From Aquimarina sp. TRL1 (GTDB lineage Bacteria; Bacteroidota; Bacteroidia; Flavobacteriales; Flavobacteriaceae), in assembly GCF_013365535.1 (NCBI RefSeq), contig NZ_CP053590.1, forward strand, positions 5,074,501-5,138,500: a DNA stretch of 64,000 nt, given 5' to 3'. Under the pieces are notes generated by a model. That model saw only the letters and a program-made list of their open reading frames with translations. It was not told the DNA's origin and made no database searches. The position numbers were made by a program, and so were the translations under genes. Each line of letters begins with the position of its first letter. The stretch's first letter is position 1. This document shows, piece after piece, positions 26,396 to 36,200 of this stretch.

Positions 26396-27115
26396 TTATA
26401 AATTTCTATTTATTTTCTCTGTAACATATTTTAATATCGCTACAGATTTTGGATTATCTCCATGTACACATATCGTATCAAAAAAAATATTTTTCCTCAC
26501 TCCTTCGATCGTTAATACTCTATTATGATACACCATTTCTTTTACGTGTGCATATACTTTTTCTGGTTCGGTGATCACCGCTTCCTTATATTTTCTTGAT
26601 ACCAATTGTAAATCTGAAGTGTAATTCCGATCTGCAAAAACCTCCTTTTTAATTCTGTCTTTCTCTTCCATAAAAGTTTCTATCATCGAATTACCTGATG
26701 TCAAAACAAATAATCTTCTATCGACATTTTTCACAACATCAACAATTACCTCTGCAATTTCAGGTCGAATAACCGCATCATTATACAATGCTCCATGAGG
26801 TTTTACATGATGCATTTTTTTCCCTCTTTCTTCTACATACTTTTTTACCTTCAATACCTGATTTGTTAGTATCTCTTCCAATTCAGACATTGAAATATCC
26901 ATCGACAATCTTCCAAAATTCTTCCGATCCGGATATGATGGATGTGCTCCAATAGCTACATCATTTGCTATTGCCAAATCAATTGTTTTTTTGATTTCAT
27001 CATCATTCCCTGCATGCACTCCACAAGAGATATTACACCAAGAGATATACGGCATGATTTGATGATCAAAACCAGCCTCTTCTCCTACATCGGCATTCCA
27101 AATATTTTTTTTCAT
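26396..27115 (-). CDS. pxpA: 5-oxoprolinase subunit A
   Basis: 239 residues from the ATG at 27115; a TTG 18 nt upstream would overlap the transporter gene and is less likely. LamB/YcsF family: NADVGEE at the start, NISCGVHAGND, AIGAHPSYPDRKNFGR, HVKPHGALYNDA and ICVHGDNPKSV are all typical. It supplies the catalytic part of ATP-dependent 5-oxoprolinase. The NRAMP transporter stop lies 4 nt upstream, so the two are co-transcribed. Confidence 0.93.
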   Translation of the reverse strand: MKKNIWNADVGEEAGFDHQIMPYISWCNISCGVHAGNDDEIKKTIDLAIANDVAIGAHPSYPDRKNFGRLSMDISMSELEEILTNQVLKVKKYVEERGKKMHHVKPHGALYNDAVIRPEIAEVIVDVVKNVDRRLFVLTSGNSMIETFMEEKDRIKKEVFADRNYTSDLQLVSRKYKEAVITEPEKVYAHVKEMVYHNRVLTIEGVRKNIFFDTICVHGDNPKSVAILKYVTEKINRNL

Positions 27116-27119
27116 TTTC

Positions 27120-28340
27120 CTACAAACTTTCAATTACTTTCCAAATGCTTTTTGCTCCTAAAAAAACAGTTATCATCAGGATTAAAAAACCGAGTATATT
27201 TTGTTGGGTAGTATTGGTATATTTTCCTAATATTTTTTTACTGTTTACTACCCATAAAAGGAAGGCTGCGATAATCGGTAGCAATAGTCCATTTGTCACC
27301 TGAGCAAAGCGAATAATCTCAATGGATTTTATTCCCAATGAAGAAAACAACACACCTAATCCAAGAATAAACATCCAAACGAATCTAAAGCGTTTAGTCT
27401 TTAATCCTCCCTCCCATCCCAGGCATCCTTTTACCACATATGCCGCTGCCAAAGGAGCAGTTATTGCCGAGGTAATCCCTGCTGCAAATAGTCCCAATGA
27501 CAATACATATTTTGCCATTTTACCAAAAACTGGTTCTAAGCTTTTCGCTAAATCCGCCGCGTTATGAATCTCTGTTTGCTGTATGGAAGCTCCAGCTACA
27601 ATAATTGCCATCGATACGAGTCCTCCCAAAATAACTGCAATCATTGTATCTTTTCTGGCACTTGATAAATCACTGGCACTCTGCCATTTTTCTTTAACTA
27701 AAGAAGCATGTAAAAACAAATTATAGGGTACCACCGTGGTTCCTACCAAACCAATAACGGTTACAATTTTATCTGCGGATAAACTTGGAACAAACCCTTT
27801 TACCAAAAGAGAAAGATCTGGTTTCGTGGCTATTGCAGTAAGAATAAATGCCAAACTCATAAAAAGCACTAAACCTATCAAACTTCTTTCCAGTACTTTA
27901 TAATTTCCTATATAAAGTAAAGCAAACGCCAATACTCCTATTAACAGACTCTGGTAATTTAGTTGCAAACCTGCAACGTCTATCACAGGATTGCCCAATA
28001 TTGTAGATAAACCTAGTACTCCTCCACTAATATTCCCTGCTTCATATGCTGCATTCCCAATAAAGATCGCAGATAGGATAATTCCTATAAGTCCCCACCT
28101 TATAACCTTATTCGGAAATTGAGATTGGATTACTTCACTCAGTCCTTTTTGGGTAATAATTCCCAATCGTGCTGCCATTTCCTGTAGTACAATACAAGCT
28201 ACAATAGACAGTACCAATGCCCATAATAAGGAATACCCAAAGGTTACCCCTGCTAAGGTACATACTGTTACGGTACCTGGTCCTATAAAGGCTGCTGTTA
28301 CCAATGTTCCCGGTCCTATATTCGAAAGCCATTTTTTCAT
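27120..28340 (-). CDS. NRAMP-family divalent metal transporter
   Basis: 406 residues with about 11 hydrophobic segments. The N-terminus GPGTLVTAAFIGPGTVTVCTLAG is of the NRAMP type, but the canonical first-helix metal motif DPGN appears here as GPGT, and the helix-6 region reads TTVVPYNLFLHASLV in place of the usual MPHNLYLHS. These departures in the metal-binding motifs mean that transport of Mn2+ or Fe2+ should not be assumed. It leads the 5-oxoprolinase genes by 4 nt, so a substrate connected to that pathway or a required metal is possible. Confidence 0.85.
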   Translation of the reverse strand: MKKWLSNIGPGTLVTAAFIGPGTVTVCTLAGVTFGYSLLWALVLSIVACIVLQEMAARLGIITQKGLSEVIQSQFPNKVIRWGLIGIILSAIFIGNAAYEAGNISGGVLGLSTILGNPVIDVAGLQLNYQSLLIGVLAFALLYIGNYKVLERSLIGLVLFMSLAFILTAIATKPDLSLLVKGFVPSLSADKIVTVIGLVGTTVVPYNLFLHASLVKEKWQSASDLSSARKDTMIAVILGGLVSMAIIVAGASIQQTEIHNAADLAKSLEPVFGKMAKYVLSLGLFAAGITSAITAPLAAAYVVKGCLGWEGGLKTKRFRFVWMFILGLGVLFSSLGIKSIEIIRFAQVTNGLLLPIIAAFLLWVVNSKKILGKYTNTTQQNILGFLILMITVFLGAKSIWKVIESL

Positions 28341-28470
28341 CTGTTTGTTTTTATTGTTTTACCCCTCAACCAGAGCCTGTTTATACACTTTTCAGTTCGT
28401 ATTCTCTACATTGCAATGGAATGGGGTCAGCTGTTAATGCTATAGTTCTATATGATTACACATATATTTT

Positions 28471-28491
28471 ACTACTATCCATGATAGTAGT
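28471..28491. promoter_or_regulatory. Palindrome ACTACTATC-cat-GATAGTAGT
   Basis: Nine perfectly complementary bases per arm with a 3-nt centre, 131 nt upstream of the NRAMP start codon, in a 244-nt gap (28341-28584). Size and symmetry suit an operator for a dimeric repressor, for example a metal-responsive one, or an RNA hairpin. No poly-T follows, so a terminator is unlikely. Confidence 0.4.
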
Positions 28492-28584
28492 ATCCATACT
28501 GTCATAGATTGGTATCAAGTGTTTTTATCTCCCTGAGCAGAAGTAATACTTCCTCTTTTGCTAAAACCTTCTGTTGATTAATCC

Positions 28585-29748
28585 TTATTCTGTAGCTTTA
28601 GCGGTATTTGAAGCCCCCAATGCATAGATAGCAAATGAGCCTAACCAATGCCCTCCTTCATAACTATCCCCTACCAGATTCGGCAAGGAATACGAGACAT
28701 GTTGATTAGCGATTTTTATAAGGTGCGTATAATCTTCCGGATATTGGTCTGCCAACCCATATAGTACCCAGGCTCTGCTAAAATTAAGCCCATCCAGATG
28801 TACTAGTTTCCCATCGTTTCTATCTGATACTTCTCCGGTTTCTAATCGAAAGCTTTTTGCTTGCAAATCGGGAATAAATGAACCAATCCATTTTTCGAAT
28901 TCCTCTTTATTCAACACCCTGCGCATGATATCAATTTCTTCCAGACAGGGGGATAAAAAGTCGTACCCTCCTGGTTCCCAACTCAAGGGACATCCCTGAT
29001 CGTTTTTATAAAACTCAATGGCTTTTGTCCGGATACTATTTATAAGTGCTTTATGATTTACGGCTATTGCATAATCCCAGGCAAAAGAAAGCCCAAAAGC
29101 TGTATTTGGGTGCTCTCCTACTCGGATTGCATATCTGAGCTTAGGCAAAAAATCAATATAGCGCTGCGCGATTAAGTCTGTCAGTGGCTGGAGATTCTCT
29201 TCCAGTGTTCTGGCCAAAGGATCCTCCCAGGTATGAAGTTCCTCTGCTAATTTAAGCAACCATGCCCACCCATATGTTCTTTCGTAAGAAGTATTGTGTT
29301 TTCCGTGAAAATACGCAACCTCTGCGGCTATATGTTCTCTTGTAATAGTTGTCGCCAATAGCTTTCTGGCTTCTTCGCTTTTGGCTATCTGTGGAAATTC
29401 TTTCAAGATTTTTATCAGAGACCAATGGCCATGAACAGAAGAATGCCAATCAAAACATCCGTAAAAAGCAGGATGTAATACAGAAGGTTCCTGAATGTCC
29501 TTCTTACCTCCTATAACTTGATTTAATTTATTCGGATATTCTGTCTGGATACATGCCAGTGGTAGTGCTATAAGTTTACTTGCCTGTTCCTGTGTTAGTT
29601 TTAATGCTTCTGCTGGGGGTTCCGGTTTTTTTTGATCTTTTAGCGGATCTTTGGAAACTTCTGTTGTATCAGTCGTAGTTGTAGTTTCACTTTTCTGGTT
29701 ACACCCTATAATAAAAAGGGAACAGAGTAAAAAAAGAAAGTGTTTCAT
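28585..29748 (-). CDS. DUF2891 family lipoprotein
   Basis: 387 residues. A lipoprotein signal (LFLLCSLFIIGC, Cys16) directs it to an envelope membrane. After a Thr/Lys/Pro-rich linker (to about residue 48) comes the DUF2891 domain, marked by LHPAFYGCFDWHSSVHGHWSL, YGWAWLLKLAEELHTWED and the C-terminal GDSYEGGHWLGSFAIYAL. The many His, Trp and Asp residues and helical pattern suggest an alpha/alpha toroid-like enzyme, but no activity is established. It stands alone between the oxoprolinase operon and the eCIS locus. Confidence 0.85.
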   Translation of the reverse strand: MKHFLFLLCSLFIIGCNQKSETTTTTDTTEVSKDPLKDQKKPEPPAEALKLTQEQASKLIALPLACIQTEYPNKLNQVIGGKKDIQEPSVLHPAFYGCFDWHSSVHGHWSLIKILKEFPQIAKSEEARKLLATTITREHIAAEVAYFHGKHNTSYERTYGWAWLLKLAEELHTWEDPLARTLEENLQPLTDLIAQRYIDFLPKLRYAIRVGEHPNTAFGLSFAWDYAIAVNHKALINSIRTKAIEFYKNDQGCPLSWEPGGYDFLSPCLEEIDIMRRVLNKEEFEKWIGSFIPDLQAKSFRLETGEVSDRNDGKLVHLDGLNFSRAWVLYGLADQYPEDYTHLIKIANQHVSYSLPNLVGDSYEGGHWLGSFAIYALGASNTAKATE

Positions 29749-29757
29749 TATCAGGTA

Positions 29758-29790
29758 TTTTAAAAATATGTGTATTCAATATTTTTAAAA
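29758..29790. repeat. AT-only 12-bp inverted repeat
   Basis: TTTTAAAAATAT and ATATTTTTAAAA are perfect complements separated by 9 nt, between the end of the eCIS ATPase gene and the start of the DUF2891 gene. It may help end eCIS transcription or belong to the lipoprotein promoter. The lack of G and C makes it weak as a terminator. Confidence 0.35.
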
Positions 29791-29854
29791 GTATTGATTT
29801 GTATGAAGTAACTTCCGATTTTGTTAATAACATAAAAGAATAGTTCATAAACTC

Positions 29855-31219
29855 TTAAATACTTATCATTTTTCCTTCTTTCAAATATTCTTTTTTGATT
29901 CCTTCCAGCATAGTTTTTAATGAAATTTCCCGCTTATCCATCGCAATTGTTTTGAGACATACATACTGTATAATATTGACAATATTGGCTCCTGTAACTT
30001 CGTATTTTTTTGCAATCTCCTGGAGGGAGCAGTCCGATTCAAAAGTAACCTGTACCGGAATGTTTTTCTTCCATAGTGTATAACGTTCTTTATATCCTGG
30101 ATTTTCAAACTCTACAATAGATTGAAACCGGCGGGTAAAAGCGGTGTCTATATTATTTTTGAAATTAGAAGCCAGAATAACGAGTCCCGGATGGGCTTCG
30201 ATACGTTGTAACAGATAGGAAACTTCTTGATTTGCATACTTGTCATGTGCATCTCTTACATTAGTTCTTTTTCCAAAAATAGCATCTGCCTCATCAAAAA
30301 ATAAAATCCAGGATTTGTTTTTAGCTTTGTCAAAAAGTCTGGACAAGTTCTTTTCGGTTTCTCCTATATATTTAGACACAACCATAGACAGGTCAATTCG
30401 GTATACTGGTTTTTTTGTGTACTTCCCTAATAAAGTAGCAGTTAATGTCTTCCCTGTACCCGGAGGACCAGAAAACAAAATTCGATACCCTGGTTTTATG
30501 GATCGCTTCATTCCCCATTCATTCAATAATGTATGATGATATCGCAACCATATTTCGATCTCTTTTACCTGTGTCAATGTTTTTGGGCTCAATACCAGGT
30601 CTTCCCATTCTAGTGTAGTATCAATCTTCTCTGCCGGGAATTCTTTTCCTGTTTTGGGTTGATAGCTTCTGTTAGTCGTCAATAATACGAGGAACTCTTC
30701 TTCTATAATGATTTTTCCACTCATTACGGGTTCTCCTGCCGGTACAGTCTCCAGATACAGTACCCCTTCCTGAGCAAAAAAATGATCTGGAGAGAAGTAT
30801 GCACTCACCAGAATTCGCCCCTCAATTTCTTTACCTGCCAGTAGAAACTGTACCGTTTCTCCCGTAGGAAGAATTCCCCGATGATTTTTCCCTTTTACCC
30901 CTCCTAAATCCGGTAATTCTCCTCCTGAGGGAAAAAAGTCACTGATAATATTGTGTATAAACCCTGGAGAGACATGAGGAACCAATCCTATTAATAAAAC
31001 AATAATTTCTGCTGTTGGGAGTTCTTTGTCGGCAATCCAGGAAAGTAACGGATCCCTGGTATGTTCCCCCGGATTCCATATAGGATACCCTGCTACTGAG
31101 CCTGAAAATTCTTTTTGCAATCGATAATTAATTATTTCTTTCAGAAAGGAAAGTGCATATTCCCAGCCGCTATGGGTTGTTACCCTGGTTTGTATAGATT
31201 TTGATTTATGAGTGCTCAT
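29855..31219 (-). CDS. eCIS-associated AAA+ ATPase (Afp15-like)
   Basis: 454 residues. The C-terminal half is an AAA+ module: Walker A GPPGTGKT (251-258), Walker B WILFFDEADAIFG (about 304-315), sensor-1 Asn352 in LASNFKN and the arginine pair in AFTRRFQ (363-364). The N-terminal half (1-230) is not homologous to anything I recognise but is usual for the ATPase found in every complete eCIS cluster. It probably acts in particle assembly or cargo loading in the cytoplasm; unlike ClpV it is not thought to recycle sheaths. It is the last gene of the locus. Confidence 0.9.
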   Translation of the reverse strand: MSTHKSKSIQTRVTTHSGWEYALSFLKEIINYRLQKEFSGSVAGYPIWNPGEHTRDPLLSWIADKELPTAEIIVLLIGLVPHVSPGFIHNIISDFFPSGGELPDLGGVKGKNHRGILPTGETVQFLLAGKEIEGRILVSAYFSPDHFFAQEGVLYLETVPAGEPVMSGKIIIEEEFLVLLTTNRSYQPKTGKEFPAEKIDTTLEWEDLVLSPKTLTQVKEIEIWLRYHHTLLNEWGMKRSIKPGYRILFSGPPGTGKTLTATLLGKYTKKPVYRIDLSMVVSKYIGETEKNLSRLFDKAKNKSWILFFDEADAIFGKRTNVRDAHDKYANQEVSYLLQRIEAHPGLVILASNFKNNIDTAFTRRFQSIVEFENPGYKERYTLWKKNIPVQVTFESDCSLQEIAKKYEVTGANIVNIIQYVCLKTIAMDKREISLKTMLEGIKKEYLKEGKMISI

Positions 31220-31269
31220 GAAATGAGGTATTAACGCTTCGGGAATACCCCTAAAGCCAAAAGTTTATT

Positions 31270-32088
31270 TTAAATAAAAGTATCCAATGAAAACACATCT
31301 AATCTCGACTTTTGCAGATTTCTTGTTCTCTTCATCACTGCAATTCCATTTCTGGAGCCTTGATAGTTTGTATTTCCTTCAATTGTTTCCAGTACTGCTC
31401 CTTTGCAACTCACAATAATACCTGTATGTATCCAGTCATATTTTGATCGCTGTAAGAGAAAGAGATCTCCTGGTTTCACTAAATCCGGATCCTTCCGGAG
31501 GGTTTGATAGCGATAAAGAACCCCTTTTTGCAAACCTGTATTACCAACCGTATCACAACTATACGTCAACGGCATCATCGTTCTAAAATCTTTCCCTAGA
31601 TGACTCCATACCTGATCTATTATAGTCTGCACAAATCCCATACACCAATACCAGAGATTACCTTCATTACCATCCATATAACTTCGTACCCATGGTCCGC
31701 TATTGGACTCTTTGCGAATCTCTAATTCGAATGGGTAATTCATCAGATGATTATTTGCTGCTTCAATAAGTAGTCCTCTAACGGTATCTTCAAATAACGG
31801 TTTTTCGAAAGCTTCCTTGAGATTTAATGTCAATACATTAAACGTATGCTGATCGACATACCCGTTTTCTTCCATTTGATGTACCTGCTGAAAATTTTTA
31901 ACTGCTTTTTCTGTTGCAGGACCAAAATCCCCATCAATAGCTGTGGCTGTTCCACTATTGGGGTTCCAAATAGAAAATAACGTCAGCCAGGATTGGATTT
32001 TCATCACTTCTTTATAATAATTATCCGATCCATTCCTTCGTTGTACGGATCGTAGTAATAATTCTTTTTTATACGCTTCTTTTTTCAT
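31270..32088 (-). CDS. Peptidoglycan-binding domain and CHAP-like amidase/peptidase
   Basis: 272 residues from the ATG at 32088 (a TTG lies 9 nt upstream; residue numbers below count from that TTG, for 275). An N-terminal PGB_1-type domain (about 30-92) shows DGDFGPATEKAVKNFQ. The second half looks like a CHAP/NlpC-P60 cysteine hydrolase: Cys152 in YWCMGF, His224 in DWIHTGII, then LETIEGNTN with Glu240 and Asn242 as further active-site candidates. No signal peptide is present, so it is either cargo of the injection particle or a cytoplasmically stored lysin used to release particles. It lies between the LRR gene and the ATPase gene. Confidence 0.82.
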   Translation of the reverse strand: MKKEAYKKELLLRSVQRRNGSDNYYKEVMKIQSWLTLFSIWNPNSGTATAIDGDFGPATEKAVKNFQQVHQMEENGYVDQHTFNVLTLNLKEAFEKPLFEDTVRGLLIEAANNHLMNYPFELEIRKESNSGPWVRSYMDGNEGNLWYWCMGFVQTIIDQVWSHLGKDFRTMMPLTYSCDTVGNTGLQKGVLYRYQTLRKDPDLVKPGDLFLLQRSKYDWIHTGIIVSCKGAVLETIEGNTNYQGSRNGIAVMKRTRNLQKSRLDVFSLDTFI

Positions 32089-32385
32089 GCTGACCAAGCT
32101 ATTCTTTTTTAAAATTAATTGTAATTCTCGAGATTATCCGGAGGTAAAAAACGGTTAAAAAAGGGGTAAATACCTGTTTTTTGAAAAAACAGTAAACCAC
32201 CTCGGAATACGCCTCAACGAATATACTTATGGATGATCAAGTACATTCTCTATACCTGTTCGGAACAAATTACCCCGCCCTGAACATCCTATACCGCGTT
32301 CGGAACAACCTGATATACCTCTTCAACGGCTACTAGCTTGTGCGAACCCCTCTTATATAAATCTTCAATAATACATAGGCTAATT
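32089..32385 (-). promoter_or_regulatory. Gap upstream of the CHAP gene with an AAAACAGG-type site
   Basis: A 297-nt non-coding gap inside the eCIS locus. At 32163-32180 the plus strand reads GGGGTAAATACCTGTTTT, i.e. AAAACAGGTATTTACCCC toward the CHAP gene, 75 nt upstream of its ATG. The same kind of element precedes the two-component operon, the eCIS operon and the MORN genes. The gap suggests that the CHAP and ATPase genes have their own promoter; I could not identify a clear -7 element. Confidence 0.4.
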
Positions 32386-33261
32386 TCAATACAAAATAGT
32401 TCCTCTTAGTACTTCGGTATCTTTGCTCTTAAAATCCTGAGGAATGCTATTTTTAGAAACATCTACTAACTGAAATGAGGTGTTTTTTAGATATCCTAAC
32501 ATATGATTCATCCCAGCTTCTTTGATAAAGTTCCGTTTTAGAATTATTGTTTCCGGCAGGGATGTCATCGTATCAAATAAGGTGGTTATAAAACCATCTG
32601 CTAGGATATTTGATGATAAATTCAGGGATTGAACCCCTTCAAAAATTGACGCTTGTTCTAAGAGGGAATAATCTGAATCTGATATTCCGAGTTTTATTAG
32701 TTCTAAGTGTTTTAAATTAGGAAAAGAACAGGAATACAATAATGCTCTTAGCGCTGGATTCAGTACCACATTTTGAATACGCAATGAATGAATATTTTTT
32801 AAAACCGATGAGTTTTTAAGTGCCAGTATTCCGCTTTTATTAAGAGTACTATCGTGAATTGTCAGCATATTGAGGTTTTCCAGATTCTCATTATGGGCAA
32901 TTTTAATCAAATGTTCATTCCCTTTACTTTCTCTTTTATAAATAGAAACATGTTTGATCAACCGGGAAAACATTCCTTCACATTTCTGATCCAACACATA
33001 TTTTGAATTAGAGTGCATTGATAAAACTGCTTCGTCCCAATGATCGATCTCTTTGCAGGTAATCTCAAAAAATATCTTTTCCTGTTCTGAATCTTTTAAA
33101 GAATCAAAAAATTCGAATATATAACGCCAACGCCTTGTTATAGGTTGTGCTGAAATCCGTAATAATTCATGGAGCAATGCGAATCGATCCTTAAAATTCA
33201 TATTTGTTAAAAAATCAGCAGTCCGTAGATCCAGCAGATAATTATATCTATATATTTCCAT
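32386..33261 (-). CDS. Leucine-rich-repeat protein paired with the 1369-aa effector
   Basis: 291 residues, no signal peptide. The N-terminal 110 residues are helical. From about residue 110 onward there are irregular leucine-rich repeats of the ribonuclease-inhibitor kind (LENLNMLTIHDS, LKNIHSLRIQN, FPNLKHLELIKLGI, FEGVQSLNLSSNIL, LPETIILKRNFI, FQLVDVSKNSI). The gene starts 1 nt after the stop of the DUF4157 effector, so the two are translated together. LRR proteins often bind another protein tightly, so an immunity or chaperone role for that effector is a reasonable inference, not shown. Confidence 0.8.
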   Translation of the reverse strand: MEIYRYNYLLDLRTADFLTNMNFKDRFALLHELLRISAQPITRRWRYIFEFFDSLKDSEQEKIFFEITCKEIDHWDEAVLSMHSNSKYVLDQKCEGMFSRLIKHVSIYKRESKGNEHLIKIAHNENLENLNMLTIHDSTLNKSGILALKNSSVLKNIHSLRIQNVVLNPALRALLYSCSFPNLKHLELIKLGISDSDYSLLEQASIFEGVQSLNLSSNILADGFITTLFDTMTSLPETIILKRNFIKEAGMNHMLGYLKNTSFQLVDVSKNSIPQDFKSKDTEVLRGTILY

Positions 33262-33262
33262 T

Positions 33263-36200
33263 CTATTGTTCGTATCGTTCTATAATCTGTACAAAGGTGT
33301 TAAATTCTTCTTCGTTTAGGTCTTCCCGTAATAATAACCGCCCCTCTTCATCAGTCATCATCAAACCTGCTTGCTGTAATTCCTGTAATAGTTCACTGTA
33401 TCGTTCCGGACTAAGCTGTTCTCTCACTTCATACAATCTATCTGACCCTGTTCTATTCCGATCTTGTTCTGGGGTTGGTGGAGTTCTCAGTACCACATCA
33501 AATATTTCTTCCTGATCATATCCTTCAATAGTACTAAATTCCGTATGTGCCAGGTCAGCAAATGAAATAAGACGATCGATTCCCGAGGATCTTCCCCAGA
33601 TTCTCCCTTTATCAATAAAATCAGGTTCATCTTTCTCCGGAGCAAAATTAATTGCCCATTTTGATAACGGTGGAGCTACTAAAAATGCATCTACATCAAA
33701 ATTATCAGGATTAAACCGCACAAATTGTTTTGATGGACTTTTAAATCCTCTGGCTAAACTCCCGATATAATCAATATCACTAATGCTTCCGCTCAGGTCT
33801 ACATTCGGGTGTCTTCCTTGTTCCTGTCCTATCCAGGATTCTAATGCTGCTTTGGCAGGAGGCCAGATTCTGGACAACACTCTGTTTACTGCCAAAATAG
33901 TAGCTCTCCAGGCTGCTCTCCATAGAACAGTTCCTTCCTGATGAACTCTTTCTATGATTTCTTCAATACTTTCCTGACTTCCGCTTCTGGTTTTATACCA
34001 TTGTGCTATCTCCTGAACCATTTGATCAATTCTCTCTTCATAGTCTTGCAAAATCCCTTCTTCGAACCGCCTGCGTTCTCCTTCAGGATCTCTGTTATCA
34101 ATATCTCTAAATCTCTTTTTAAACTCTTTTGTTTCTTCTTTGATCGCAGACATCCATTCGGTTCTTCTTTCTTCTACCTGGAATGTTTGTGTAAACTCTC
34201 CAAACCAATCCTGATGATAGGTAGCAATATAGGTATTCCAGCTATCTAATCGGTTATAGGATTGCCTGAAGCGTTCCATAATAGGAGCATCATCGGGAAA
34301 ACGATGTCCTTCCAGAGGACCATCGGGATCAAATTCTAAATCCCGGTCTCTATTTCCAAAACGTTCTATTACCCTATTATAAAGATCATCGCAAAACTCT
34401 GGGGGTAATTCGTGCCTGTCACATCGCTCCAGGTCTTGTTGTTCATCGCCACTTGGGGTAGCTCCTCCTCCACTCAACGAGCAATCTGGAGTAAAAATTG
34501 TCAACCTAAAAGTCGTATAACAGCTTTCAGGAATTGCAGTATGGTTATTATAATGACGATACGGATAATTCACGCCATAAATCACTGAGGTGGTATGTCT
34601 CTCATTGAACTGACCTGTATCAATAAAAAGTGCTGCATCACTCCCACTGACAATAGTTACGTATTGAATCGCTGGTTCCGGAACTCCTGTAGCTGCATGT
34701 GCTTCTGCACTACAATTAGTCAGGTAATCTGTCCATCGGTCATATCCCGGAACAACGGTAAACTCTCCACTAACTGGTGCTGCACTATAGTGATAAAAGT
34801 CTCCCCCAGGAATTCCAATCACCTCATCACTACCAAATGGTGGTCCTCCTGTATATCCTTCACAATCCGGAGTATTTCCAGGTTGGGTTCCGCCATGTCC
34901 TGGACCTGTTCCTCCTCCTGATATCTTTCTTGCTGTATCTGCAAAATACATTTTCCCATCATATGGAGGTAAGCCTGCTACCCAGGCAAAACAATTTCCT
35001 GCCGGATAATCACAGGTACACTCAATATTCGCTGCCATATGCCAAGGCATAATGATCGCCCATTTACCAATCTCTCCTTTTTTATCAGCAGCCCAGTCAA
35101 AGGCAGCATCATGTTCTCTACAACCTTCATGGGTATCACAATCCTGAAAATTAGTGTATTCCCAGGTTTCTCCGCTTACCGGGTCCGTATACCTATATGT
35201 GCTATGTGAGGTACAAGTTTCACAATCAGGACCACATGCCCCTCTACATTCTGCTCCACTGGCTCTTCCTGGCGGCGCCTTTTCATAGACTTCCAACGGT
35301 CCTGTCAATCTACTTCCCGGTCCATAACTTCCGGTATCACTCCATACACCTCCATTCTGTGACGGCAATAGATGTAAGGCTTCTAACAACTTGCATAACT
35401 TATCTTTTATCGGACAATCATCTGAAAATCCTTTTCTACTCAAAATAAGATCAAATTGATCAAAAGGAAAGCGCCCCAAACTTGCTGATGCATATGCATA
35501 AGCACTTGAACTAGGACCAATTACTATTCCTGCTGCAATATTAAAGAATGCTCCGATATCTCCATGCCATGCAAGAGGTTCCCAATACAATCTACAGAAA
35601 TTCTCTCCTAAAATATTCATCTGCCCATAGGCACCTAAAAACAAATCTCCTGCTAATCCCAAATTGAGCTGCTCAAAGGCTCCTGCGATAAAGGAACCTC
35701 CGCTATAACCTATGTTACCCCCGATTTCTATTTCTCCAATGCCTATAGCTCTTCCTAATCCTGCAATTCCCCCTTCTAATCCTATAAGAGGGATCTCTAT
35801 AGGAACGGGGACTCCTCCTACTACAATAACTCCTATATAAGACAACTCTCCTAATAGACCAGCTCTTGCTTCTGCCCCTACCGATACTGCGGCTGTGGCA
35901 CTTACACTTCCCCTGGCAGTATAATTTCCACTAAGCGGATTAATCACTAATTGTGCTCCTTCTAGGCAGAAAGGTCCTAATTGTAAGTTCATTGCCGGAT
36001 CAAACACCCCTTTTACCCCTATTTCCCCTGTCAGTACTCCCGGACCAATTGGAATTCCAAAAATCGGAACTTTTGCTTCTCCTTCCTGTGCGTCAATATC
36101 TATATCAAAATCTTCTGCTTCAATCGGGCAAATCTTGGGAAAAGTGATGATCAAGCCTCCAGATGTAATCATAATAACTCCTCCCAGAGATTCTACTAAT

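Noticed and set aside
31270..32180. Fixed 60-nt spacing from the AAAACAGG element to a TTTG promoter before the CHAP gene
   Set aside because: The expected position near 32120 on the minus strand contains no TTTG, so the MORN-type promoter spacing does not extend to this gene.
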